A stretch of DNA of 39,342 bases from Lachnospiraceae bacterium UBA7199 (GTDB lineage: Bacteria; Bacillota; Clostridia; Lachnospirales; Lachnospiraceae), in the NCBI GenBank assembly GCA_002490775.1, contig DKUR01000107.1, positions 1-39,342 on the forward strand. The letters run 5' to 3'. A program made the translations under genes and the position numbers. Numbering within the stretch: the first letter of the stretch is position 1; each line of letters starts with the position of its first letter. This document shows positions 31,441 to 39,321 of this stretch, one piece after another. The notes under the pieces were generated by a model. It saw only the letters and a list, made by a program, of their open reading frames with translations, had not been told where the DNA came from and ran no database searches.

Positions 31441-34400
31441 ATGCCGAATAAAGTAGTAGATTATGTATCTATCGTAAAATCAAAAGAATATCAGCAACGT
31501 TTGGTTGAAATGGCAAATTCAATAAAGAATTCATCTAAAATTGCACCAAATGAGGCAACAATTGAAAGTAGATTTGATTGTGAATTATTTGCTTTTTTTA
31601 AAGAAATATTTGAACCATTAGGGTTTATATACAATCCGATCAAAGAACAAGCAATCAATACTCGTAGGCACGTATCTAAAGGTAGGGCGGATACAGCTAT
31701 TGCTAGTTTAGTTATAGAATTTAAGCAACCATCAACATTATCAAATAAAAGAAGTAAAGATAAAGCAATTAATCAGATTTCTGATTATTTAAAAGGGATT
31801 CAGACAGAAGACGATGATATTTTAGAAGGTTATGTAACAAATGGAATAGAAGGTTGTTTTGTTATCTGCTATAAAGGAGAAATTATTGTTGAAGAGTTTT
31901 TGGAATTAAGCGAGTATTCTTTAGACAGGATAATACAGAATATTTTATCGCTGAAATTGATCGCTTTTAACGCCTCTAATCTTGTAGAGAGTTTTTGCAA
32001 TCCGCCTCTTATCGATGGAGTTGCATTTCAACTTGTAAAAACATTGTTTTCTGCATTAGAAAATAATTGTCAGCCAAAAACCATGATGCTTTTTATGGAA
32101 TGGAAACAATTATTTAATTTGGCACATGATGATATCTCAAAGCAACAAGCAATAATAGATAGAAAAAAATCATTAGAAATTTTATTGGATTACAAATTTT
32201 CAAATCGAGATGATGAATACCTTGCATTATACGCATTGCAAACAGCATATGCAATAATAATTAAGACAATAGCTTTTAAGGTTATTAGTCAAGTGCGTTT
32301 CAATGCATCACTAATTTCGTTTGGAGAATCTATTAATCAAGAATCGGATGCTTTGAGGATGCAATTTTCTAAATTAGAAGATGGTGCAATTTTTAGAGAC
32401 TATGGTATGGCTAATTTGCTTGAAGGTGATTTTTTCTCCTGGTATTGTGCAGATTTTCAGTGGACGGAGGAGATTTCAGAATGTATTAAGCGGATTTTTG
32501 AAATACTTAGTCGATATTCAGACAAGGCTGTTTTGAATAGCGCAACTAAATCACAAGATTTTTTTAAAAAGTTATATGAGGCGATGGTTCCTGCCGCAGT
32601 TAGGCACTCCTTGGGAGAGTATTATACAAAAAAATGGTTGGCACAAAATGTTGTAGAGGAATCAGTTGATTTAGTTAATAAAAAGGGATGGAAGGGATTA
32701 GATCCTTGCTGTGGAAGTGGTACATTTCTTAATGTTATGATTGATAAAGTATTACAAGAAACCGCGTCACAAAATAAGGATGAACAGTTGAAAGCAGTTT
32801 TATCTAGAGTTAAAGGAATTGATCTTAATCCCATTGCAGTTCTAACAGCTAGGGTAAACTATTTTTTGAATATTTCTCATTTACTTATAGATAATAGACC
32901 AATAGATATTCCCGTTTATTTGGGAGATGCGTCTTATGTTCCTGAAACAGTAGAATATGATTCTGTTAAGTGTCTGGATTATGTTATTTCTACAACAAAG
33001 GAACCGATTGAAATTACGGTGCCACATAGTATGGTGGATAATGTTTCAAAATTAGCACAAGAAATGATAGTAGTTGAAACACAAGTTAAGAATCGTAATA
33101 TGGACAAAGTAGTCGAAATATTTAAATCGTTGGTAAAAGAGCAAGACTTAAATGAAAATACAGAAAAAAATATATTTAAATTAGCTCAAAATTTAATTCG
33201 TCTTGAAGAAATGAATTGGAATGGTATATGGGCGCGAATTTTGGCTAATTATTTATCAACTGCTAATTTGGGGAGTTTTGATATAATAGTGGGAAATCCA
33301 CCATGGGTAGATTGGAAAAGCTTGCCGTCCGGATATAGGGAAAGAGTGAAGGGATTATGCATTTCTAGAAAACTGTTTTCGGGAGATAGGTTAACTGGAG
33401 GTATAAATTTAAATATTTGTGCGCTAATTGCAAATGTAGCTGCACAAAATTGGTTAAAAGAGGATGGAATTATTGGATTTCTGATGCCAGAACCGTTGGT
33501 GTTTCAACCATCATATGAAGGATTTAGAAATTTTTATTTAGATGATGGAAAGAGATTATATTTTCAAAAATTTACTAATTGGACTAAAGCAGGTCATCCA
33601 TTTAAACCGGTAACACAAAAATTTCTAACTTATTATTTGTCAAACAAGGAAGTTGATTATGTTGAAGGAGTTCCTACCGACTGGTATATAAAAAAGCCAA
33701 GAAAGAATATTGATGATATTGAAGAACTTGATATGACAGAATACTTTAATCGAGAGGAAAGATTTTTAGCAACCTGCAATGCAAATAAAAATTTCTTTAC
33801 CTCTATTGAAACTAAAGGTAATGCAAAAAAATTTATCAAGTTTGCAGGTCAAAGCTCATATATTGGCAGAGAGGGGATAGAATTTTATCCACAGGAATTG
33901 ATGGTATTTAAACTTTCGCCGTTACCAGGAATAACAGATTGTACATGTTTGCGAAACATGCAAAATAGTAAATCTAAGTATAAAATACCCGTAGCGGATA
34001 CTTTGTTAGAAACAAAATATCTTCATCCGATGGTTAAGGGAAAGGATGTTACCCCTTTTCATGTGAATTGGGACGAGTATATAGTTCCCTTTCCGTATGA
34101 AGAAAGTAACCCAAGAATTCCGATACAGATGGAAGAATTATCAGTAAAAGCTCCCAAATTGGCTCAGTATTACAATAAGCATAAAAAACTTATCTTAGCA
34201 CAGACAGAATATAACGAAAAAATTATAGGAAATAGAGATGCTGATTTCTATGCATTAGCTAGGGTGGGTGAATATAGTTATGCAAAAAATTATGTTGTAT
34301 TTAGAGATAATACAAAGTGGGCTGCAGCAGTGATTTCTGAAGTTGAAACAACTTGGGGAGGAAAAAAGAGACCGTTGTTTCAAAACCATGCAGTATCCTT

Positions 34401-34683
34401 GTGTGAAGATGAAAATGGAAAATTTATATCTTATGATGAAGCACATTACATATGTGGAATACTAAATTCTAATCTTGTCAGGGAATATATGATGAATTCA
34501 TCAGATTCTCGTTCTTTTCCAATAAGACCAAGAGTTAAAATACCCAAATATGATAAAGTCAATAAAGTTCATAAGAGAATTGCATCCTTGAGTAAAAAAG
34601 CACACAAGTATTACGATGACGATAGAAAAATATCTATAATACTAAATGAGTTGGATAAGTTATATTTAAGTTTATTTGAATGA
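31441..34683 (+). CDS. Type IIG restriction-modification enzyme (Eco57I-like)
   Basis: The 1080-residue enzyme seems to combine cleavage and adenine methylation in one chain. A PD-(D/E)XK nuclease lies at the N-terminus: Asp84 in KGRADTAIASL and the EFK motif at 93-95. The methyltransferase has motif I DPCCGSGTF (421-429) and the catalytic NPPW (619-622), the N6-adenine type, preceded by GEYYTKKWLAQNVVEESVD. The C-terminal third (about 780-1080) resembles the target-recognition region of TaqI-like enzymes (SSYIGREGIEFYPQEL, LHPMVKGKDV, GNRDADFYALARVG). No separate R, M or S gene is adjacent. Codon use and AT content are clearly higher than in the housekeeping part, suggesting transfer. A GGAGAAATGAA site precedes the ATG. 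Confidence 0.88.
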   Translation: MPNKVVDYVSIVKSKEYQQRLVEMANSIKNSSKIAPNEATIESRFDCELFAFFKEIFEPLGFIYNPIKEQAINTRRHVSKGRADTAIASLVIEFKQPSTLSNKRSKDKAINQISDYLKGIQTEDDDILEGYVTNGIEGCFVICYKGEIIVEEFLELSEYSLDRIIQNILSLKLIAFNASNLVESFCNPPLIDGVAFQLVKTLFSALENNCQPKTMMLFMEWKQLFNLAHDDISKQQAIIDRKKSLEILLDYKFSNRDDEYLALYALQTAYAIIIKTIAFKVISQVRFNASLISFGESINQESDALRMQFSKLEDGAIFRDYGMANLLEGDFFSWYCADFQWTEEISECIKRIFEILSRYSDKAVLNSATKSQDFFKKLYEAMVPAAVRHSLGEYYTKKWLAQNVVEESVDLVNKKGWKGLDPCCGSGTFLNVMIDKVLQETASQNKDEQLKAVLSRVKGIDLNPIAVLTARVNYFLNISHLLIDNRPIDIPVYLGDASYVPETVEYDSVKCLDYVISTTKEPIEITVPHSMVDNVSKLAQEMIVVETQVKNRNMDKVVEIFKSLVKEQDLNENTEKNIFKLAQNLIRLEEMNWNGIWARILANYLSTANLGSFDIIVGNPPWVDWKSLPSGYRERVKGLCISRKLFSGDRLTGGINLNICALIANVAAQNWLKEDGIIGFLMPEPLVFQPSYEGFRNFYLDDGKRLYFQKFTNWTKAGHPFKPVTQKFLTYYLSNKEVDYVEGVPTDWYIKKPRKNIDDIEELDMTEYFNREERFLATCNANKNFFTSIETKGNAKKFIKFAGQSSYIGREGIEFYPQELMVFKLSPLPGITDCTCLRNMQNSKSKYKIPVADTLLETKYLHPMVKGKDVTPFHVNWDEYIVPFPYEESNPRIPIQMEELSVKAPKLAQYYNKHKKLILAQTEYNEKIIGNRDADFYALARVGEYSYAKNYVVFRDNTKWAAAVISEVETTWGGKKRPLFQNHAVSLCEDENGKFISYDEAHYICGILNSNLVREYMMNSSDSRSFPIRPRVKIPKYDKVNKVHKRIASLSKKAHKYYDDDRKISIILNELDKLYLSLFE

Positions 34684-34743
34684 TGACTATTTCCTGGTTT
34701 TAGTAGATGGCATCGTAGATTGTATGCAGGTTCAGAGATTAAA

Positions 34744-34798
34744 GGTGCGTCAAAAAGTGGAGTACTTTTCCCAAAAGTGAGTCAAAAAGTGGCGCACC
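34744..34798. repeat. IS-end-like repeat block
   Basis: GTCAAAAAGTGG occurs at 34749-34760 and again at 34781-34792, and GGTGCG (34744-34749) is the reverse complement of CGCACC (34793-34798). The 55-base block thus has a palindromic frame around two direct repeats and an inner ACTTTT/AAAAGT pair. This layout is like the repeat-bearing ends of IS21-family elements, but no transposase is nearby, so it would be a solo end or remnant. Identity unproven. Confidence 0.45.
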
Positions 34799-34837
34799 TA
34801 TATAAGTATCAGGGGTTTTAGGGGATTTTGCTCCTAA

Positions 34838-34878
34838 CTAGATGCATTTTGCAATGGATATACAAAATGCGTATCTAG
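34838..34878. repeat. Imperfect hairpin downstream of type IIG gene
   Basis: CTAGATGCATTTTG (34838-34851) pairs with CAAAATGCGTATCTAG (34863-34878) with a 2-base bulge around an 11-base loop. It could be a terminator-like or protein-binding hairpin. The remainder of the 378-base gap 34684-35061 shows no coding signature. Confidence 0.5.
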
Positions 34879-35061
34879 CAGAAAACACCGTGAGAAATCT
34901 ATAAAAGAAATTTTCCGGGTACAGAAAGCATGGAAATACGTAAGCGGAATTTTTATGAATCGAAAATATTGCCTTTTTCAAGGTGAGGCTGTATCATCAA
35001 GAAAAGAATTATCGGAATTGTTTTGAAAAGATGCAGAAGCGACTAAGGAAGGAGGGAAGCT

Positions 35062-35256
35062 TTGAATAAGGAATTTGAACGCTGCTGCACATTTCTTGCT
35101 GAGATGATGGAGAAGTACAGTCTGGAGGTTTTGCGTGATATAGCTGTAGAGCTTCAGTTTGATCCGGAAACTTGGCGTGATGATGCAGAAGGGAAAAGAC
35201 TTCGGTATGAGGCTTATGTGAAGAGATTTCTGGAGCGGTTTCTGGAAGCTGCATAA
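35062..35256 (+). CDS. Small hypothetical protein, TTG start
   Basis: A 64-residue ORF with a strong ribosome binding site (AAGGAAGGAGGG ending about 6 bases before) starts at TTG: MNKEFERCCTFLAEMMEKYSL. An in-frame ATG at 35104 is a possible alternative. The protein is charged and helical with no recognised domain. It sits between the IIG enzyme and the RloAB operon and is followed by a strong structural element; whether it is translated is uncertain. Confidence 0.45.
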   Translation: MNKEFERCCTFLAEMMEKYSLEVLRDIAVELQFDPETWRDDAEGKRLRYEAYVKRFLERFLEAA

Positions 35257-35266
35257 GGATTACCGG

Positions 35267-35372
35267 CATCCTGCGAAATTTGTATCAAGTTTTCATCGAA
35301 AACTTGATATGTAGACCGAACCATTTGAGAAGCAAATTTTGCATGGCGAGGGTTCATTGATTGAGCAGGATG
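35267..35372. repeat. Nested inverted repeat with possible three-way junction
   Basis: CATCCTGC (35267-35274) pairs with GCAGGATG (35365-35372) as an outer stem. Inside, TATCAAGTTTTC (35283-35294) pairs perfectly with GAAAACTTGATA (35298-35309) over 12 bp with a 3-base loop, and GAACC (35318-35322) with GGTTC (35351-35355) closes a second arm containing CCAT/ATGG. GCGAAATTTG (35273-35282) is an alternative partner of CAAATTTTGC (35333-35342). It looks like a folded RNA or transposon-borne DNA structure. Family not recognised. Confidence 0.5.
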
Positions 35373-35448
35373 TGATACATACGTTAGGGCGTTCAAAAAA
35401 GTATTTGAATAAAGAATTGAAAATAATGATACGGATTAAATAATGAAG

Positions 35449-35491
35449 AATCACTTGATTTGTACAAAGCGCAAGTTGAGTGATTTTTTAT
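35449..35491 (+). terminator. Terminator-like hairpin before the RloAB operon
   Basis: AATCACT (35449-35455) pairs with AGTGATT (35479-35485), continued by CTTG/CAAG with a bulge, and is followed by TTTTTA. It would end transcription coming from the upstream spacer. Confidence 0.6.
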
Positions 35492-35540
35492 AATCTTGTC
35501 ATAAAAATACATTAAAATGAGAAAAAATCACATTTAATGA

Positions 35541-35568
35541 TTGATTTATTTCGAAAACTGCATATAAT
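35541..35568 (+). promoter_or_regulatory. Promoter of the RloAB operon
   Basis: TTGATT (35541-35546) and TATAAT (35563-35568) with a 16-base spacer. It overlaps an in-frame upstream ATG at 35537, so that codon cannot be the start. Confidence 0.65.
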
Positions 35569-35599
35569 AGAAAGTAAAAAAGAAGGTGAGGTAGCAATC

Positions 35600-36856
35600 A
35601 TGTTAATTCAATTTAATTTTAAAAATTTCAAATCCTTTAGAGAAGAGGCTACTTTGGATTTGTCTGCAGCAAAGATGACAGAGTTTTCAGATCGAGTTGT
35701 GTCTATTGGTAGTGAGAAAATTTTGCCGGTTGCTGCCATTTATGGTGCAAACGCAAGCGGAAAGTCCAATATATACAACGCTTTCGAATATATGTCTGAT
35801 TATGTCGCTGATTCTTTCAAGTATGGTGATGAAGAAGAGAAGTTTAACCGCTTCAGACCGACTCCGTTTTTATTTGATACTACATCAGCAAATGATGAAT
35901 CTAGTTTTGAAGTGTATTTTACATTACCGGGAGATAAGGCTGAAAAGACTTATAATTATGGGTTCTGCATTGATAAAGAAGGTGTAACAGAAGAATGGTT
36001 AAATTCTAAGGCAAAAACTGCAAGAAAATACAGTACAGTTTTTTGCCGTAATGCAGATGAGTTAGATTTATCCGGATTTCCGAAAAACAGTAGAGATAAT
36101 ATTCAGGTGGCTTTGGAAAAGCAGGTGCTTATTATTTCCTTGGGAGCGAAGTTGAAGATTGGCAAGTGTAAGGACATTAGAGACTGGTTTCTTGCTAATG
36201 AGTTTGCGGATTTTGGTGATCTATTTACAAACTTCTTTATGTCTCGTAGATTGCCTAAGGGATTTGTGAGCGACAAGAATGTTCAGCAGAAGGTTGTAGA
36301 ATATTTTGCATCCTTTGATGAGCATATCAGAGACTTCCGAATCGAGAAGGTTCCTCAGGAGGGAGATTCCAAAGAGGAAAAGTATAAGATTAACGCTCTT
36401 CATAAAATGATTGGCTCTGATGAGATGGCAGAGATTCCGTTAGAATTAGAATCTGCAGGGACTTTGAAGATGTTTGCATTATATCCGGAATGGCAGGAAG
36501 TACTGGAGAATGGCAGTGTATTCTTTATTGATGAATTAAATGCCCGTCTGCATCCGTTACTTGTAAGAAACTTCTTACTTACATTCTTAAATCCGGAGAT
36601 AAATACTAACCATGCTCAGCTTGTGTTTACAACTTACGATACATGGCAGCTGTCTAACCAGCTTTTGCGTCGTGATGAAATATGGTTTGTGGAGAAGGAT
36701 GAAGGAGGTGTTTCTACGTTGTATTCATTGGCCGATTTTGTGGATGAGGATGGCACTCGAATCCGTAAGGATGAAAGTTACGAGAAGAATTACCTGATTG
36801 GAAAGTATGGTGCAATTCCTACCTTAAAGAGTATTGATATTTTTAAGGAGGATTAG
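35600..36856 (+). CDS. RloA-like AAA_15 ATPase, AbiL-type
   Basis: The 418-residue ATPase belongs to the AAA_15/RloA type. MLIQFNFKNFKSFREEATLDLSA leads to Walker A GANASGKS (49-56) and Walker B FFIDE (308-312) in FFIDELNARLHP. The H-loop position, usually TTHDT, reads TTYDT (Tyr346). The ATG at 35600 follows AAGGTGAGG by 8 bases. One base separates its TAG from the start of the next gene's leader (ATG at 36858), so translation is coupled. With the next gene it forms a RloA/RloB pair, the module of AbiL-like phage-defence systems; defence is family-based inference. Confidence 0.88.
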   Translation: MLIQFNFKNFKSFREEATLDLSAAKMTEFSDRVVSIGSEKILPVAAIYGANASGKSNIYNAFEYMSDYVADSFKYGDEEEKFNRFRPTPFLFDTTSANDESSFEVYFTLPGDKAEKTYNYGFCIDKEGVTEEWLNSKAKTARKYSTVFCRNADELDLSGFPKNSRDNIQVALEKQVLIISLGAKLKIGKCKDIRDWFLANEFADFGDLFTNFFMSRRLPKGFVSDKNVQQKVVEYFASFDEHIRDFRIEKVPQEGDSKEEKYKINALHKMIGSDEMAEIPLELESAGTLKMFALYPEWQEVLENGSVFFIDELNARLHPLLVRNFLLTFLNPEINTNHAQLVFTTYDTWQLSNQLLRRDEIWFVEKDEGGVSTLYSLADFVDEDGTRIRKDESYEKNYLIGKYGAIPTLKSIDIFKED

Positions 36857-36857
36857 G

Positions 36858-37502
36858 ATGGCGAAAAAGGACAGAACAGGTAACAGAAAAACTCGTGAGC
36901 AGAGAAAGCAATATAAGATACCGGAATTAGGTTACTATTTGATTGTTACGGATACAGAAGCTACAGAGCGATGTTTCTTCACAGGACTCCATCAGGCTTT
37001 GCCGGAGGATGTGAGAAACAAGCTCGTAATAAAGGTGGTAGAGACAAAAACTCGTGCCATGATTGATAAATGTCTGGAACTCACTGCTTATGATGCACAA
37101 TATCGTATACCTTGGATTGTATTTGACAGAGATCAAGTGCAGAGATTTGACGAGGTTATTGCAGAGGCAGTGAGTAAAGGAATACAGGTAGGCTGGTCAA
37201 ATCCGTGTTTTGAAATATGGATGTATGCCTACTTTGGTTCTATGCCTGCAATCCAAAATTCCTGGGCATGTTGCTCAGATTTTGGACGAGTATATGAATC
37301 AAAGACCGGACAGAAGTATTCCAAAGCTGATGAGCAGATGTACGGAAAGCTCTGTAATGCCGGTGACGAGGAAAAGGTAATTCAGATAGCACAGCAGAAA
37401 CTGGAGCAGTGTAAAAGAGAAGGAAAAACAAAGCCATCGGAGATGTATCCGTGTACGACGGTGTATGAGCTGGTGGGAGAGATTAAGGCGAAAGGGCGAT
37501 AG
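36858..37502 (+). CDS. RloB-like protein, Toprim-type partner
   Basis: The 214-residue protein carries RloB features: an acidic cluster TDTEATE (31-37) where family members have an EGxxTE motif, FDRD (89-92) as a DxD, and the signature WSNPCFEIWMYAYF (113-126), corresponding to the S-N-P-x-F-E-x-W-x-x-x-H-F pattern (here Tyr/Tyr-Phe). The Glu and Asp residues fit a Toprim-like metal site. The Lys/Arg-rich start (MAKKDRTGNRKTREQRK) suggests nucleic-acid contact. AAGGAGG at 36845-36851 precedes the ATG by 6 bases. Together with the ATPase it forms an operon. The Toprim activity itself is inference. Confidence 0.87.
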   Translation: MAKKDRTGNRKTREQRKQYKIPELGYYLIVTDTEATERCFFTGLHQALPEDVRNKLVIKVVETKTRAMIDKCLELTAYDAQYRIPWIVFDRDQVQRFDEVIAEAVSKGIQVGWSNPCFEIWMYAYFGSMPAIQNSWACCSDFGRVYESKTGQKYSKADEQMYGKLCNAGDEEKVIQIAQQKLEQCKREGKTKPSEMYPCTTVYELVGEIKAKGR

Positions 37503-37594
37503 TGTGAAGCCTTAACATGGAGGTTTAGGTATAGTAAAATAAGCATCAGAAAACTGCTGCTTTCAAAGAGGAAGCTTTTATGCAGGAAAGGGTA

Positions 37595-37924
37595 TCAGGC
37601 AACAGAAGAAGGCAGGACTGTCATCCCTTCCTTTTCCAGTAATTTAATAGCCTGCTGTATATACTGTTCCTTCCGCTTTTGAAGGAGCTGTTCCGGGAGC
37701 TCCTCATAGTGGATGTCGGAAGGCTGGAAAGCCTCCTTTTTGAGAAACATGTGGTAAAGGCAGGTCAGGATCATACGGGCCACGACAATGATAGCACGTT
37801 TGTGTCCGCGGCGTTTCTTGATACGGTCATACTTAACTTTGAAATAAGGGTTCTGCGTGTCTTTGATTGGAAAGGCAGATGCAAGAGCCGCCGGGTTATA
37901 GGCCGAGGGGATATGGTATCTGCA
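37595..37924 (-). pseudogene. IS110-family transposase C-terminal remnant
   Basis: On the minus strand an open frame from 37924 to a stop at 37595 encodes PAALASAFPIKDTQNPYFKV, then GHKRAIIVVARMILTCLYHMF and IHYEELPEQLLQKRKEQYIQQAIKLLEKEG. These match the C-terminal end of IS110-type transposases (the RGHKRAIVVARK.L segment). The catalytic DEDD domain and the middle part are absent, the frame is bounded by TGA, and no start or site precedes it. It is a decayed insertion between RloB and the DUF1016 gene. Confidence 0.7.
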
Positions 37925-38249
37925 TCATGGAGGAATGGACTGGAAGGGAAGGGGTAACTATTCCGAAATCGTGGATTGTGTTATCAGACGGATGCAGTTG
38001 AACTGCCGGTTAAATAAATCCTGTGGATTTATGGTAGGAATAAAATGACTGATGGGTTTGGCGTTTTATTGTTGGCGTAAATGGTCAGCAAAAACATGGG
38101 AAAACAGCATATAATATATTTACATATGATTGCAGTTTGCTTGACACAAAAATTGACGTTAAGTATGATAATTACAGTAGTTTTTTCGTGAGAAAAAGCA
38201 GAATGCATACACGAGAAGTGGATAGGAAATACTGATAGGAGAAATAATA
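37925..38249. other. Non-coding spacer between IS110 remnant and DUF1016 gene
   Basis: This 325-base stretch holds the DUF1016 promoter (38141-38169) and an 8-bp hairpin ATAAATCC/GGATTTAT (38014-38021, 38025-38032). No convincing reading frame is present. Part may be further IS110 debris. Confidence 0.5.
38141..38169 (+). promoter_or_regulatory. Consensus promoter of the DUF1016 nuclease
   Basis: TTGACA (38141-38146) and TATGAT (38164-38169) with a 17-base spacer, the same hexamers as the lysine riboswitch promoter. Transcription would start near 38176. Confidence 0.85.
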
Positions 38250-39308
38250 ATGAAGAGTAGAGAGGCTGGCTTTGTTGTGAATGATGAATACAAAGTATGG
38301 ATAGAGGATATAAAGAATCGAATAAGGCAAAGTCAGATAAAGGCGGCTGTTAAGGTAAATTATGAATTGTTGGAATTGTATTGGGGGATTGGCAGGGATA
38401 TTGTTGCAAAACAGAAAAATGCCAAATGGGGTGATGCATTTCTGTCAACAATGAGTAAGGATTTGCAAAGGACATTTCCTGACATGTCTGGCTTTTCAGT
38501 GCAAAATTTGAAGAGTATACGTTACTGGTATAAGTTTTATAATTCGGAGGGAAATGGCTTACAAGCTGTAAGCCAAATGGAATTAATCGAAAACATGGTT
38601 AAAAGTATTCCATGGGGACATAATCAAAGAATTATGTATAAGTGCAGTAGCATTCAGGAGGCGTTGTTTTATGTGCAGAAAACAATGGATAACGGATGGA
38701 GCAGAAGTGTTTTAGAGCATCAAATAGACAGTGGGTTATATAGCAGGCAAGGAAAGGCAATTAATAATTTTCAGTTAAAGCTTCCGGAGGCACAGTCTGA
38801 TTTGGCACAGCAGACATTAAAAGATCCATATAATTTTGATTTCCTTACTTTGCGGGAAGAGTATGATGAAAAGGAGTTGGAAGATGCACTGATTAATCAG
38901 ATAACCCAATTTTTATTGGAATTAGGTACCGGATTTGCCTATTTAGGCAGACAGGTTTACTTGCATGTGGGAGAAAGTGACTTCTATATGGATTTGCTTT
39001 TTTACCATGTCCGGTTGCGTTGTTATGTGGTAGTAGAGTTAAAAACAGAAAAATTCAAGCCAGAGTTTGCAGGCAAATTGAATTTCTATGTGACTGCGGT
39101 TAATAAACAAATGAAATCAGAGCAGGATAATCCGACAATTGGTTTACTTATTTGTAAAGATAAGGATGATGTTGTTGCGGAATATGCACTGGATGATATT
39201 TCACAGCCAATAGGGATTGCGGCATACGAACTGACAAAGGTGCTTCGTGAAGAGTTCAAGAGTAGCTTGCCAACAGTGGAAGAGATTGAAAACGAATTAT
39301 CTGAGTAA
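38250..39308 (+). CDS. DUF1016/YhcG PD-(D/E)XK nuclease protein
   Basis: The 352-residue protein is a full-length DUF1016/YhcG family member. The N-terminal domain (about 10-150) includes YELLELYWGIGRDIV, FSVQNLKSIRYWYKFY and IPWGHNQRIM, a helical DNA-contacting part. The C-terminal nuclease core (about 200-345) shows SDFYMDLLFYHVRLRCYVVVELKTEKFKPEFAGKL-type order: Asp in FYMDLLF and VVELK as the E-x-K. Such proteins are common in restriction-rich and defence loci; the biochemical target is not established. AGGAG lies about 9 bases before the ATG. It is expressed alone from a consensus promoter, and the stop is 13 bases before the terminal inverted repeat. Confidence 0.92.
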   Translation: MKSREAGFVVNDEYKVWIEDIKNRIRQSQIKAAVKVNYELLELYWGIGRDIVAKQKNAKWGDAFLSTMSKDLQRTFPDMSGFSVQNLKSIRYWYKFYNSEGNGLQAVSQMELIENMVKSIPWGHNQRIMYKCSSIQEALFYVQKTMDNGWSRSVLEHQIDSGLYSRQGKAINNFQLKLPEAQSDLAQQTLKDPYNFDFLTLREEYDEKELEDALINQITQFLLELGTGFAYLGRQVYLHVGESDFYMDLLFYHVRLRCYVVVELKTEKFKPEFAGKLNFYVTAVNKQMKSEQDNPTIGLLICKDKDDVVAEYALDDISQPIGIAAYELTKVLREEFKSSLPTVEEIENELSE

Positions 39309-39321
39309 ATTGGCTTACAAG

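Noticed and set aside
31441..34683. BREX PglX or a type I HsdM for the large methyltransferase
   Set aside because: An N-terminal PD-(D/E)XK nuclease is in the same chain and no BREX or HsdR/S genes are nearby.
34838..34878. Integron attC site
   Set aside because: The hairpin lacks the R boxes and no integrase is present.
35214..35396. Minus-strand 60-codon frame over the structured element
   Set aside because: It is antisense to the 64-residue ORF and to the inverted repeats, and its start has no site.
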